From assembly GCA_032209605.1 (NCBI GenBank), contig JASFXZ010000016.1, positions 2,728,001 to 2,792,000 on the forward strand: DNA of 64,000 bases. Reading direction: 5' to 3'. The notes below the pieces were generated by a model. It was not told the origin of the DNA. It did no database searches and worked only from the letters and a program-made list of their open reading frames with translations. The translations under genes and the position numbers were made by a program. This DNA is from Mactromeris polynyma (lineage: Eukaryota > Mollusca > Bivalvia > Venerida > Mactridae). Positions 37,430-48,489 of the stretch are shown piece by piece (positions within the stretch are counted from its first letter, which is position 1; the number at the start of each line of letters is the position of its first letter).

Positions 37430-37650
37430 TACTGACAGTTCCAAGGCTGTAATTCGTTGTATGGTTATTACTTCTTTTTGTGTTTTGAATGTATGTTATA
37501 TTTCCCTTTCCACTGTGCAATTCTGTCACTTTATATAGTGTACAGGTTATTTCATGCCCAGTTTCGGCCTATTATGTCAGCTGTCTTGACTTGGCCTGTG
37601 ATATTTTCCATCCATTAATAACGCCCTCCTTAGCGGTAAAGCAAATTATG
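37430..37650 (+). repeat. family P, 5' part
   Basis: ACTGACAGTTCCAAGGCTGT, AATTCGTTGTATGGTTATTA, TTTATATAGTGTACAGGTTA and GTCAGCTGTCTTGACTTG match the first half of family P. The second half is missing. Confidence 0.65.
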
Positions 37651-37699
37651 ATCTGTACAGATCAGTTATATAACCAGTACCACCGAGTAAATTTCTTCA

Positions 37700-38450
37700 A
37701 GTTCCGACAATAATAGAAGAAATCGCATCATCGCTTCTATCACTCCACAAAAAAGACCCCTGAAACCTTTTCTTAAGACTGACAATCAGGAACTATCATA
37801 TTCATTCTGAAGTATAGTGAATACTTGTCGATGTTTTCAGAATGTGATAAGAAGAGTTTCAGGTACTTGTGTTTGTTTATCAGAAGCACTGTTTAATTGT
37901 ATTTAATTGCTTTAGAAAATCAGTTTTTATGAACATGGTAGATGGTTACGCATCAGAGTCTGGTTGATTTAGAAATTCATGATGAAATAAAACACGAATA
38001 CATATAACTATGAACTACCTTTTATTGATATATTCTTCTTTAATAATCTGACAAATACGTGTAGTGATTGTTTGTGCAAGTACGATATAAGAAGGTGTTG
38101 TCGCTATGACTCAGACAATAGTGCATAGGCTAGCGATGATGGAATTTAAATCGAAGATTAGAAGACTGCAAATTGTGGTATGAGTGTCGGTGTTACATAT
38201 CAACATATTTTAAGATTTTAAAAAGTGCTTTAAAAGTTGTTGAGAATACAGCTATGAGTATTTGATTACAAAAATAAACACGAACACGTGACACTATTAA
38301 TTCTTATCTTGTTAATAGGTTTTGTCAGAGATCAGTCGATACATTAAACACACGCATAGAGCTAAATGCATTTCATAAAGACTTGATGTGTTAGCCAAGC
38401 AGAAAGTAATGAAAATATTTCTCAAGCTTATCTACATGGTTACTGGTGAG
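37700..38450 (+). repeat. duplicated block epsilon, copy 1, with flank
   Basis: 38120-38450 parallels 49300-49640: GATTAGAAGACTG, CACTATTAATTCTTATCTTG, TTAATAGGTTTTGTCAGAGA, TCAGTCGATACATTAAACAC and AGAGCTAAATGCATTTCATA. 37710-38000 shows weaker similarity to 45580-45680. A conserved ATG-GAA start of about 10 codons is described in the findings. Confidence 0.6.
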
Positions 38451-38459
38451 TTGTTTTTA

Positions 38460-39165
38460 TTTAATCAGCCAATTAAATATAAATTGTTGCGGGATAGTGT
38501 TTTTTGTACTTTTATAGCACATATTATAATAAGCTGTTCTAATTTACCGCTATAATGGGTAAAACAAATCAATGGATAAGTGCAAACAATTTACTAATTA
38601 AAACATATATCTTATTAGCAGACTAACTACATACGTGCCTATGGTTACATAACACAAAACAGCAAAAGGACATTCAAAGAGTACATACACACATACTTCC
38701 AGCTTTACATTCATACATACAAAGTCATGAAACAATAAAAACAAAGGAAAACATCTAAGGAACTACCTAATTATTCAAATATTCATTTATAATAGAAAAA
38801 ACAACCCTTTAATAAATAGTAATTTTGCACAAATATTTGTTTATTATTAGAAGACATAATATTAATGAACTTGTACGTTGTTGGCCACGATATATTTGCT
38901 AAATATTTCCCTAATATTTCTATCCAGGAAAACACATCATAAAATGGAACTCGGATTCTACTTAATAAAGCGAACACATTTTACTAATAAGATTTTCACT
39001 AGGTATTTTATTTGGCCTACCTGTTTCAATATTGAGGGAATGCGAGATTTGAAAGATATAAGTTGTTTTGGAATTAATTAATTCACGTACCATTCATGGT
39101 GTAAGATAATGATTATGATCATGAGCTAACCAGGTAAATGAAGTGTGCTTGTCCATTATCTTAGT
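38460..39165. other. no recognised gene
   Basis: AT-rich sequence without supported features. Confidence 0.5.
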
Positions 39166-39171
39166 TGATAT

Positions 39172-39212
39172 ACGAGGGGTGATCCAGAAATAATAGGGCT
39201 TTCTGAGTAAGT
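39172..39212 (+). mobile_element. mariner-like terminal repeat remnant
   Basis: TATACGAGGGGTGATCCAGA followed by AATAATAGGGC resembles the ACGAGGGG... termini of mariner elements. The partner end was not found. The ATG-led stretch at 39499-39575 could be the start of its transposase but stops after 26 codons. The intact Tc1 element begins 430 bp further on and may have landed inside this older relic. Confidence 0.35.
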
Positions 39213-39645
39213 TCTTAATAAACATCAATGATTTAATTGCTTTTACGATAACGTTTTACACTCTACAGATTGACAGCAAGAAAGTTTGGTTGTCATTCCT
39301 AGTAATCTAAGAAGATCGTTGCTATAGAAACAAGGTAATGCCTAAACGGGTCACACTCATAATATTCTTAAATACCCTATTTAAAAAATATGTATAGGTA
39401 ATCAATCGCCCAATAAAAGATGGTGCCGAAATTAGGTGACATTACTTGTATTCGACAACAGTATGCAAACTTATTATGTCATTTCTCCTAATACATTATG
39501 GAATCAAGAGGTCGCTTATGTTCCGGTGGTGCAAAATCTTCAACTTTAGACGTAAGAGAGAAGCTAGAACAAGGATGAACATCGGACTGGTTGCATGAAA
39601 ACCAGCTTGACTACGATAGACGCCGATAGAAAATTTGATAATATA

Positions 39646-39672
39646 CTAGGGACAATATTTAAGGGAACCCCT
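39646..39672 (+). repeat. left terminal inverted repeat of the Tc1 element
   Basis: It pairs with 40959-40985. The outer CTAGGGACAATA and the inner TTAAGGGAACCCC are identical, with one mismatch between them. Confidence 0.9.
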
Positions 39673-39869
39673 TTGACTTTTCAGAGTACGTGACAATACA
39701 AAGCTGTTTTAAAACCGGGCGTTGGTATCGAACGCGTGTAATAAAAGTGCTCAAACTTCACACATTTCTCGTACATATCGTGTTATTCAAGGTTACACAC
39801 TGGGGTTTCTCACACTTGCCGTTAGACAACACACCTGAAAGGTTTATTTGTCAAGTGCAAAGAAGGAAA

Positions 39870-40897
39870 ATGCCTCCTAAAGTGTACATGACGGAAAATG
39901 AGAAATGGCGTGCAATTGGCATGTTGGAAGCTGGGCAATCCCAGAACTCAATTGCTAGACACTTTGGTAAATCCAAAAGTGTAATTTCGCGACTGGTGTC
40001 ACGGTACCGACAGACGGGTGGGGTCAAGATTAGGGATGGGAGGGGGAGGCCTAAAAAGACATCTCCTCGGCAGGATCGGTATCTTCGCATCATTGCGTTA
40101 AGGAACCGATTCATTTCGGCACCAGAATTGAGGGATACATTCAGGGGTGCCACGGGAATTCGACTTTGTAAGTCAACTGTTCATAACAGCCTTCGTGGGG
40201 TGGGGCTTAAAGCAGAGGTCCATTCAAAGGTATGCATCTGACAATGGCACATAAACGCCTTAGGAATCAGTGGGCACAACGTCATATAGGGCGGCAACAG
40301 CGTCATTGGCGATACACGATGATCTCGGATGAATCACGATTCTGTTTGAACTTCACTGATGGTCGAAAACGTGTTTGGAGGAGAGTTGGGGAGAGGTACC
40401 ATCCTGCAACAGTCCAGCAGCACGATAGATATGGGGGTGGCAGTATCATGGTCTGGGCGGGCATCACGTACAACCAAAGGACGGAATTAATGATTGTACA
40501 AGGTAACTTGACCGGCCAACGTTAAGTTGATCAAATTTTACGTCCAGTGGTTGTTCCATTGGCCCAGCGCATTGGTGGAAACTTTGAGTTCCAGGACGAC
40601 AACGCGCGCCCACACCGAGCCCGTGTTGCCGTCGACTTTCTGACACAGCAAGGTGTAAGAGCACTGCCGTGGCCAGCCAAATCCCCGGATATGTCACCTA
40701 TTGAGCACATTTGGGATGTGTTAGGTCGCAGGGTGCGCAACAGACCCCTACGTTGCAACAATTTGCAACAGCTTGGCCGGGCATTACAAGAGGAATGGCG
40801 ACGGATTCCAAGGGAGATAATCCGTCGCATAATCGCTAGCATGCCTAGAAGGTGTCGTGCATGCATCAATGCTCGCGGGGCATGGACCAGATACTGA
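39870..40897 (+). pseudogene. DD34E Tc1 transposase, frameshift plus stop
   Basis: This is a cut-and-paste DNA transposase. The start is taken at the ATG at 39870 (MPPKVYMTENEKWRAIGML). The N-terminal part holds two helix-turn-helix regions (around SQNSIARHFGKSKSVISRLV and APELRDTF) separated by a GRGRPKK hook. The catalytic motifs are SDESRF (first D, codon 40328-40330), QDDNARPH (second D, 40598-40600) and SPIEHIWD (E, 40703-40705), with 34 residues between second D and E, hence DD34E. The usual GGGSIMVWAGI is present. A loss of one base near 40213 shifts the frame between GLKA and RGPFKG, and a TAA at 40523-40525 replaces a residue after NLTGQR. The last frame ends with TGA at 40895. Two lesions in otherwise clean sequence suggest fairly recent inactivation. 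Confidence 0.92.
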
Positions 40898-40958
40898 TCC
40901 CCTTCGGGTATAAACATTCCTTATGCCATTGAAATGTTGCTTCTTTCTAATTGAATTT

Positions 40959-40985
40959 GGGGGTTCCCTTAATTATTGTCCCTAG
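40959..40985 (-). repeat. right terminal inverted repeat of the Tc1 element
   Basis: It reads GGGGGTTCCCTTAATTATTG, then TCCCTAG on +, and is followed by the TA duplication at 40986-40987. Confidence 0.9.
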
Positions 40986-41159
40986 TATATGTTAGGAGAG
41001 CTTTTAATAGCTGCAAAACAGATTGTTTACCAGTTTGGAGAACCATGATACAGGGAATCTCGTAGGATAACCATAAAGAACTGGACTGGGTCTTAGACAA
41101 TACCAGGAGCTACTTCCTGCTGCCAGTGGAGCTGACCAGTTTGTTTCAAACTCAATGTG

Positions 41160-41690
41160 TGAGCGATTATTTATCAGTTCATACCTGACAAGAATAAATC
41201 GTCACATCACCGACACCATGTTTGATATAATCCTTATATTTAAGAACCTGTTATTGATTCTCTATATAAGCTGTGCTATTTATTTTGTGAATGATGCAAA
41301 ACAATTCATTCACTGACAATAGACGTACAATCTGTGACATGAGCAGCTGTTTTGTGTTTAACAGTTTTCTTAAACACTAACTGACTTTTGTTGTTGATTG
41401 CTCGCATATGTTGCATTTTATTACGTGGCGATGAACAGTTTAAACAAGTTTCTCAAAGTTTCTGTTAATTAAGAATTATTTTCGGTTATCTTGTTATCTT
41501 CGCTCATCTCCTACTAGAATAGCTAACTGATTGGAAATGTCAAAGATTGCAATAACACCGGAAGTAATAAGCACCACAAAATCGTATTTTATTGTTTGAA
41601 GATTTGTGCCGCCGTTGATACAGGTTACTAGCGCTGCAAATACCATGTATAATTCAATTTTTTCTCTTTCTACCATCAGCAACTTGTTTG
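41160..41690 (+). repeat. duplicated block zeta, copy 1
   Basis: It parallels 50390-50890: TGACAAGAATAAATCGTCAC, TATTTATTTTGTGAATGATG, TGTTGATTGCTCGCATATGT, GATGAACAGTTTAAACAAG and TTTCTACCATCAGCAAC. Its TTAATTAAGAATTATTTTC... part also matches 44757-44860 and, more weakly, 36330-36430, which ties it to segments A and B. Confidence 0.65.
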
Positions 41691-41707
41691 AATGCGTATG
41701 TAACCGT

Positions 41708-41770
41708 TTTCCGTGGCCGAGTGGTTTTAAGGCATTCACCTTGATAGCGGGAAGTCGATGTTTTAAATAT
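41708..41770 (+). repeat. tRNA-like (Ser/Leu-type) fragment
   Basis: TCCGTGGCCGAGTGGTTTTA followed by AGGCATTCACCTTGATAGCG resembles the 5' half of a long-variable-arm tRNA with an A box (TGGCCGAGTGG). A good B box and the 3' acceptor strand are missing (AGTCGATGTTTT stands where GGTTCGAAT is expected). It is a tRNA pseudogene or a truncated SINE head. Confidence 0.5.
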
Positions 41771-41819
41771 GTATTATATAAACATCAACATGAATATTAT
41801 ATCAAGTAAAAGAATTGCA

Positions 41820-41985
41820 CATCGGGATTGGGGAACTCAACATACATCCATGACATAATAGATATAATAACCACACAGCGATTTACAGCCCGGAAACTGT
41901 CAGTAACAATACGGGGGTTTTAACCGATTTCACAGCTAGCTTACCTCACACTTAACCGCTATATGGTCATAAACGCACACAAATG
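41820..41985 (-). repeat. family P, 5' part, minus orientation
   Basis: ATAATAACCACACAGCGATT, TACAGCCCGGAAACTGTCAG, TTTCACAGCTAGCTTACCTC and ACACTTAACCGCTATATGGT are the complement of the family P 5' end. Confidence 0.65.
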
Positions 41986-41989
41986 GCTG

Positions 41990-42105
41990 AATGGAAGGCA
42001 CAAGGTGTGGCGTCGCCGAGGGGAGCGTTACGCAGATTGCTGAGTCACACAGCATGCACGGTGGGGAGATTGCAGTATAGGCCTAATGGTGTGGGCCGGT
42101 ATATC
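41990..42105 (+). pseudogene. Tc1-like transposase central fragment
   Basis: The frame NGRHKVWRRRGERYADC, stop, VTQHARWGDCSI, then, after a shift, GLMVWAGIS corresponds to the RVWRR.GERY...GGGSIMVWAGI stretch of the 39.6-kb transposase. A TGA and a frame change break it, and catalytic residues on either side are absent. It is too different from the 39.6-kb copy to be a recent duplicate. Confidence 0.75.
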
Positions 42106-42309
42106 ATTTATAATTTAATATAATTTATAATACATTTTTCTTTCGTGATACACTTATTATAAGTCCATGAACATTATTTAATTTCAGTTTTGACATCCGA
42201 AAAGCAGAAGAGACTAAAAATAATAAGAAGATCTACATTTCATGCTGCGCCCGTTGTTCATTGACCGCCCGTATAATTTGTGCGGTAGCTGTTAAATCGA
42301 TCAAAACTC

Positions 42310-42705
42310 CTAGTATCGCTACTGGCAGTTAGATACTAAGGTCGTAAATTGCTGCATGGTTATGATTCCCTGTAAGTTTTTAGAGAAATTAATTTTCTCC
42401 TTTCCCCTTATAGGATTACTCGGTCCGATATAACGTTCGTGTTCGTTTCCAATTTCAGTCCGTGGCCAACTTGTTTCTAGGTTTGTCCTTTTATGGATCC
42501 TATTTCCGTCCCATCGTTATTCTGTACGTAATTGTTTCTTGCAAACAGTCATACATTTCTTTATCCGCCATCCCCAATGATTTTGGCCCTTACACTTTAT
42601 CAGCTGTTTGAGTCTTGGGTGTTTATATATCGCTTTGATTTGTGCAGGGAGGCATTGTCTTGTGAATGTGGCATTCTCTTACCAACCTAATCCTTCTTCG
42701 TGTAT
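42310..42705 (+). repeat. family P, diverged copy
   Basis: TACTGGCAGTTAGATACTAA, GGTCGTAAATTGCTGCATGG, TTATCAGCTGTTTGAGTCTT, GCAGGGAGGCATTGTCTTGT and GGCATTCTCTTACCAACCTA follow the family order with indels. The antisense open frame through it (42623-43081) carries the HKTMPPCT peptide also read from other P copies, so it is not a gene. Confidence 0.6.
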
Positions 42706-43054
42706 GCTCTTTTATTTGTGTTTTCAGGATGTCTGAATGCATTTCTGTGTAGGTTGTTTTCATATTGAAAAAAATGCTTTTATGACATGTACAATATGCA
42801 AGAAAATAGGATATATAATAAAACATCGCTATACCATATAATTTCAAACAATAGAATAGTCTTAATATCATATTGTCACGTAATAGATAGCTCAACACTA
42901 TTGGGGATATTGACTTTGCACCCAACCAGCTTGCATATTTATTTATACTTCGATACAGATTATATTCGAATTTATATAACCTTATATAAATAAAATGATT
43001 GTTGATATATCGCTTTAAACTTAAAATTATAATAAACAAATGATTACAAATAAC

Positions 43055-45680
43055 TTCACGTAAACAACTGGCATTGGCCAAACCAATTTAATAAATAATT
43101 GGAAGTTTTTAAGAAGGAACTGAATCACATCTTTAACAATACTTTATAGCAGTCTAGATAATGATTATATTTCGGTGCTTAAAATATCAAGTAGGAAACG
43201 AAACTTATCACTACGCATTATAATTTAATGATAATTTAATAGAAAATTCTAGTAAGCTGCTAATACTCGTAATGCACATTGACATCAAATATTGCTAAAC
43301 AACTTAGTTTTTGTGTATTAAAAGCTGTTTAAAAGAGCAAGGCTTTGAAACAATTAGTCATAAAGCCATTCACTTCTTGCCATTTCACATACTGGTCAAA
43401 CGAGCAAACCAAACCTTTGTATTTTAGGAATTATCACTTCATCATGACAAATTGATACGAAACGAAGAACGGTATATTGCAGGTGAACATCGACTTATTC
43501 GTTAGTGAATTATACATTTTACAGCTTACTACAATCGACATCACCAGCATTTGTATCTAATACAGCTGTTTAGTAACAATGCGGTAAAGTACTGGTAGGT
43601 TAGCATTTTTGACCAGTAGATATGTTTACTTAAACTAGATTACTGCCCTTGATATATCTACTTGTAAATTTTGCTAGTATTTGCACCAGCATGTTTTGCA
43701 TGGGTTATTAAAATGTTATTGACAGTAAATATATCGGTTATGTGTGCAGATGTTTCTACTTTGAAACACCATTGAAACGATGCAATTCAATCTAAGATTA
43801 ATGTGTAAATAACGGTTGTGTCAACAATTTATACTATTCCGTTGAATGGTTCTAACGTTTTGCTTTTGATGGCGTTCATAATAAGCTGAGAATGTCCATA
43901 CTCAGCACTCATTTTTATTTGATGTCATAATATTTATAATCATCAAAACATTCAGTGGAAAATAACACCCTTGATCTTTGTATAATATTCATGGACATGT
44001 ATTAGTAAATTAACAGTTATTGTAATAATATCGGTGTTAACAGTTTATATAAGAATGTCCATCTATTGTAAAACCATACTCACATCTGTGATGTGAAAAT
44101 ATGTCTTATATAAAATGCTAAGTTGTAGAACATGGAATAATTAACTCTTATCCTGGTTCTGAATTAGGGGTCTGTCACTCTACCACTAGCCGACTACACC
44201 TCAAAATATTTTAGAATGAAGCCAAGTTGATGTATGAATACAGAGTATAAAAGTTATGGCTACAGTTGTTCGAGTTCCCTTCGCCTCATAGCCACAATGT
44301 ATAACGTTAAGTGATCTCAACGGTTTGAAAACAAATGTAATGTAGGAAATATACACTCAAAAGAATGGTAAAGAAATGTGTGTATGGAAAAACACGAAAT
44401 CATAATGACCCAATTGTTGATATTATGGGAGAACTAGTTATTGAATCTAACAGTGTAAAGTTTATAACTTGCATAATTTGAGACCCGGCTAAGGTTGCGT
44501 AAAATCACATTTTAAGAACTTATTCAACAGCATGCTAATTTCAGAGACTCGGTAGACCTTCGTGTTCAGATATACAACCCGGCAAAAAAACGAATGTTTG
44601 TTCGCATCACATGATTATTTTACTTCAAAATGGCATAAATTGTGCGAAAGAAACCTTTACAAAAAGATCCATAAAATATGATTGTGAAAACACATGCTCT
44701 TGCACCTGCAATAGTCTCTGTTTGAAAAATTAAATTATACAACCGGGGATTTTATGTTAATTAAGAATTATTTTCAGATATCTGTTGATCAGCCCAAAAC
44801 CCCTACAACCTGACAGATTGTTAACTGATTGAAAATGTCAACGGTTGCAATAACATGGGGAGTTGCATTGCGCGGTATGTCTGTCTGGAGAGAAAAATAG
44901 TATTGATAGTATCGCAAAATATAAATGTAGACCCACAACACATATTGTATATATTTCGATCCTATAGAATAATTTGTTATGTAGATTCGAAGCACAATAT
45001 ATGTGGACAAAAACACTGTCTTGTATATCTGTCAGCATAATTTCAAGTTGCATTAACGAGTTTAATGAACCCAATCAGTATTCTATTGAATATCAAATAC
45101 TTGCTTTTAAATATTGTTAACGAAAATAATTACCTATTTCATTTGATAAATGTTATGTCCTGGACTTTATGGAAGCTTGTTTTATTTCGACACTTCCAAT
45201 ATAATCGGGTTCTATATAATTCCCTCAGTGTATAATAACGTTTAATGGTATTTAAATTGCTGCTATATAACTTTAATATGTCTTGGGGCATTTGCGTTTG
45301 TAAAGAAGTCTTGAACTACTTGCGACGACTAAACTAATGCAAAGTGAAAATAACGCGGTTTTGAACCACTGACGCATGTTAATAAAATAGTATGCCTTAA
45401 TGAAACGAAACAAAGTGTATGAAATTTCATTTGATTTTCATTAGTAGGTCAATTGTTGACGTTGAAAGCTGTAAGCGTGAGCCAAAGGCAAAGCAATTTA
45501 TATTCTGCACAGTGAAATAACACAGTTGAGACCAACGAAAACACTTGTCGCCGATCAAAAGTTTTCAGGTTCATAGAAATTGCATCATCGCTCATTTCTT
45601 TGCGCCGAAAATGCCATAGACACCTCTTTACTTCTGTAAATTTGTATTCAGAAAGTCATGATTAAATGGAATACGAATAA
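43055..45680 (+). repeat. duplicated segment B (alpha-beta-gamma-zeta-delta)
   Basis: It starts TTCACGTAAACAACTGGCAT and TGGCCAAACC (compare 33055), continues with GTCAACAATTTATACTATTC and ATGTCATAATATTTATAATC (compare 33.85 and 35.75 kb), TTAATTAAGAATTATTTTCA (compare 41.48 kb), and AATATAAATGTAGACCCACA to AAACTAATGCAAAGTGAAAA (compare 36.5-37.0 kb). It is the most complete copy of the duplicated unit. No open frame is conserved between copies. About 650 bp (44100-44750) has no counterpart recognised in segment A. Confidence 0.65.
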
Positions 45681-45689
45681 ATAAATCAA

Positions 45690-46300
45690 CATTTATATGT
45701 AAATTGTGTATTATCTTACAACAGGGATATATGACAAATTTTAGTGCTTCCGATTAATAATTATATCCTTTGTATATTCGTCACTGTGGAAAAATATACG
45801 ATGTACGATTTAAAATATGTGCACGCCGTACAATTTGAAATAAACGGTTAGATCTAATGCACTTTGTATGCCATTTGGGCTTATTTCCCACCGAATCGTC
45901 ACAATGGGCATACACTCTTATAACAGCTGTAAAGAAAATGTTTAGCAATGATGTGTATATTTTCATATTTGATAGATGTGCAATGAGTCCCATGAAAATA
46001 CGGAATAATCCTGTTCCAAAAACTACATTCAGATTTAATAATAGTGTGAAATAAAGACTAGCTATTATGAAATTATCGTAAAACATTGAACTATGAGTTC
46101 GTTGTTTTTCATGAAAGCATATTTGAGCTCGAGTAGACAGTGATCGCCCAGCCCCGTGTCCACCAAGGATCAACTAAACTGGATCAATTTGAACCTGAAA
46201 AATACTCGCCATTTTCTTATAGCAATCGAATCCAAAATATATAGTACTTATGAACGAACACAAAAATGCTTAGTCAATTTATGTATATATGTTGGAAATC
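45690..46300. other. no recognised gene
   Basis: A 130-codon minus-strand frame (45781-46173) overlaps a 65-codon plus-strand frame. Neither has a recognised motif. Confidence 0.4.
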
Positions 46301-46309
46301 AAGGACCAT

Positions 46310-46770
46310 ATAGCGATTAAGTGTGAGGTTAGCTAGCTGTTAAATCGATTTAAACCCCCAGTGTTTTTTTGCTGACAGTTCCTCCAAGGCTGTAATTCGC
46401 TAAATGGTTGTTGTTTCTGTTTGTGTTTTGTATTTCCCTTTCCCATGTGCAATTATGTCACTTTATATAGTGTTCAGGTTGTTTCCTGCACAGTGTCGGC
46501 CTATTGCGGCCAGTTGTCTTGACTTGTCCTGTGATCTTTTCCATCTATTAATCCCCCTCCCCCTTCCTTCACTGTCCACTTTGATTCTCCTAGTTATTCC
46601 TTGTGGTCTGCCGGGCCATTCCTTGTGCCTCTGTTCCTTAACATGTGTACCCTTTGACCTCCTTAAATGCCTTGTGTTTCGTGGATTGTTGTTTTCCCGG
46701 AGGTCCGTGTGGGGAGGCACTGTCTTGTGTATTAGGCGTTCCCTGTAGTTACGTATTCTCTCTCTTTTAT
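46310..46770 (+). repeat. family P, full-length reference copy
   Basis: This is the most complete copy: GCGATTAAGTGTGAGGTTAG, CTAGCTGTTAAATCGATTTA, CCAAGGCTGTAATTCGCTAA, TTTATATAGTGTTCAGGTTG, CAGTTGTCTTGACTTGTCCT, TTCCCGGAGGTCCGTGTGGG, AGGCACTGTCTTGTGTATTA and TTCCCTGTAGTTACGTATTC, ending CTCTCTCTTTT. Overlapping frames on both strands (114 and 139 codons) are by-products. It has no transposase and no tRNA head, and its class is unknown. Confidence 0.75.
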
Positions 46771-46774
46771 ACTG

Positions 46775-48195
46775 ATATGTTCTTATATACTTGTGAACAC
46801 AATTAAAACTGCACCTTATGATTAAGAAATTAATAAGTTGTTCTTTACATAGATATACTGATCTAGAATTATTCAGGATCATTATTCAAGAATCGATCTT
46901 AACTTGCTAATGACCATCTGTTTCTTGATAAATATTTAATTTGAATTCAAAATCGTCAGAAATATGCAAAATCTTCATAAACATCACAGGTTGTAAAAAC
47001 ATTGACCTTTACATACCGCATTTTCAAATTTTCTTATTTTGTATAGCTTGTGTTCAAATTCCGCGGTTTGCTTACTCGTTCCACAACTACACCTCTCAGC
47101 AAATGATTTAAGTCAGTATTGCGTGGATCGTAATTAGAGAGTTTTTAGTTGGATAACTTGTGTATCATTGGTCATCTATAACAAATATCGAACTTTGTAG
47201 GGATTTTTGTCCGTAAATAAAACAGTATTTATACGGTGGAGAACGATATTGAATACTACGTTCAAATATAAACTGAACTTGTCCTGAATACGAAGTTATA
47301 TTACAAAATTCACTACATGGATATGTATTAATGTTACGATATATACTCAACAATATAAAAAATGACTATTCTGATGTGCAGTATATTGTCACATCAATGT
47401 TATATATTTGTTTATTAACGTCTCATATTTGTATAAATAACACTTATATACATATAAAGAAAACAATTTACGATGTTCAAGGCCACTCTAAATTAGAGTT
47501 ATAAGAGACATAAAACATATATTACACAAAACATGCTCTTAAACACATGATAAGAAACTAGAAACAAGTGCTCATCCTGGTAAAAAAAACTAATGCTTTG
47601 AATGAAATGTTTGAGGTCAAAATTATTTCTCCAATATGCGACCACTTGATTAAGGTCATCCTTTAAAATGTAGGCTTAACCTTAGCCAGAAAAACTTTGG
47701 TGAGTAAGTAGGTTGGGAATTAGTTTTTAATTTTTATGGTCATAATTACTAGTGGAAACTATTAATACGCTGCCAAATTCCCAACTCAGACCACTCCAAA
47801 TTAATCATGGTTAGGCCCAAATTTTACATTTTCTAGAACTAAATATATCAAACAATAGTATTACGCTTGACAAAATACCATGAAATTAATTGAACTTTTT
47901 AAAACAGACATTAAAAAAGATTTGACTAATATTGCAATATTGTGTCATAAAATAATGAACCATTTTAAAACATTTAACAATGACTGACTATTTTTCTTCA
48001 ATACTACACATATATATAATTTATATGTTCTTTTCAACTCTAGACATTTATGATTTTTGTTGTCCTTCATCATTAAAAGTGTATATTTTTAAATGAAAAA
48101 CACTGTAATACATTTATATGTGTAATGTTCTTATTAGGAACTCTTATGTGAATATGTCTTGTTTATTTCTGTTGTTGTGATTTTATTGTTGCTAC
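46775..48195. other. no recognised gene
   Basis: AT-rich sequence without a supported gene or repeat. Confidence 0.45.
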
Positions 48196-48199
48196 TGCG

Positions 48200-48358
48200 T
48201 ATATGAATGTACATGTATATATTATATATAGTCGTTTTCTTTTTGTCATGTGACACTCTGTATTCAATGAATGTAAAATGTATTGTTGCTAATGCTGCCC
48301 TAGTCGGACCTTATGCAGAATATACAAATAAACTAAACTTGAAACTAAACTTGTCATG
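48200..48358 (+). repeat. LINE-like 3' tail
   Basis: GTTGCTAATGCTGCCCTAGT is followed by ATACAAATAAACTAAACTTG and AAACTAAACTTG. An ATAAA word followed by a short tandem repeat (AAACTAAACTTG twice) is typical of a non-LTR element end and resembles 10.98 kb. Confidence 0.4.
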
Positions 48359-48489
48359 CCAAACAAATCGTTTTCAATTATGGTCAAAATATCGATACTT
48401 ATTTTGCTAATGTCAGTTTAAGTATTTGTACAATGATATTTCTTATTGCATTAGCTGTTAATTATCATGTGATCCAGAAATAAATTGTT

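Larger units (their letters stand above)
39646..40985 (+). mobile_element. Tc1/mariner element, 1340 bp, both ends intact
   Basis: The left end CTAGGGACAATATTTAAGGG, then AACCCC, and the reverse complement of the right end, CTAGGGACAATAATTAAGGG, then AACCCC, form terminal inverted repeats of about 26 bp with one mismatch. TA dinucleotides at 39644-39645 and 40986-40987 are the target-site duplication typical of the superfamily. The interior is one transposase gene on + (39870-40897). Size and layout fit a standard Tc1 element. Only one copy is in the window, and its transposase is broken, so it could move only if supplied in trans. Confidence 0.95.

Noticed and set aside
42623..43081. 152-codon minus-strand frame
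   Set aside because: Its C-terminal part (HKTMPPCT) is antisense family P, the same peptide as read through other P copies. The N-terminal part is AT-rich and random-looking.
46404..46882. Overlapping 114- and 139-codon frames
   Set aside because: Both are readings of the full-length P repeat on opposite strands.
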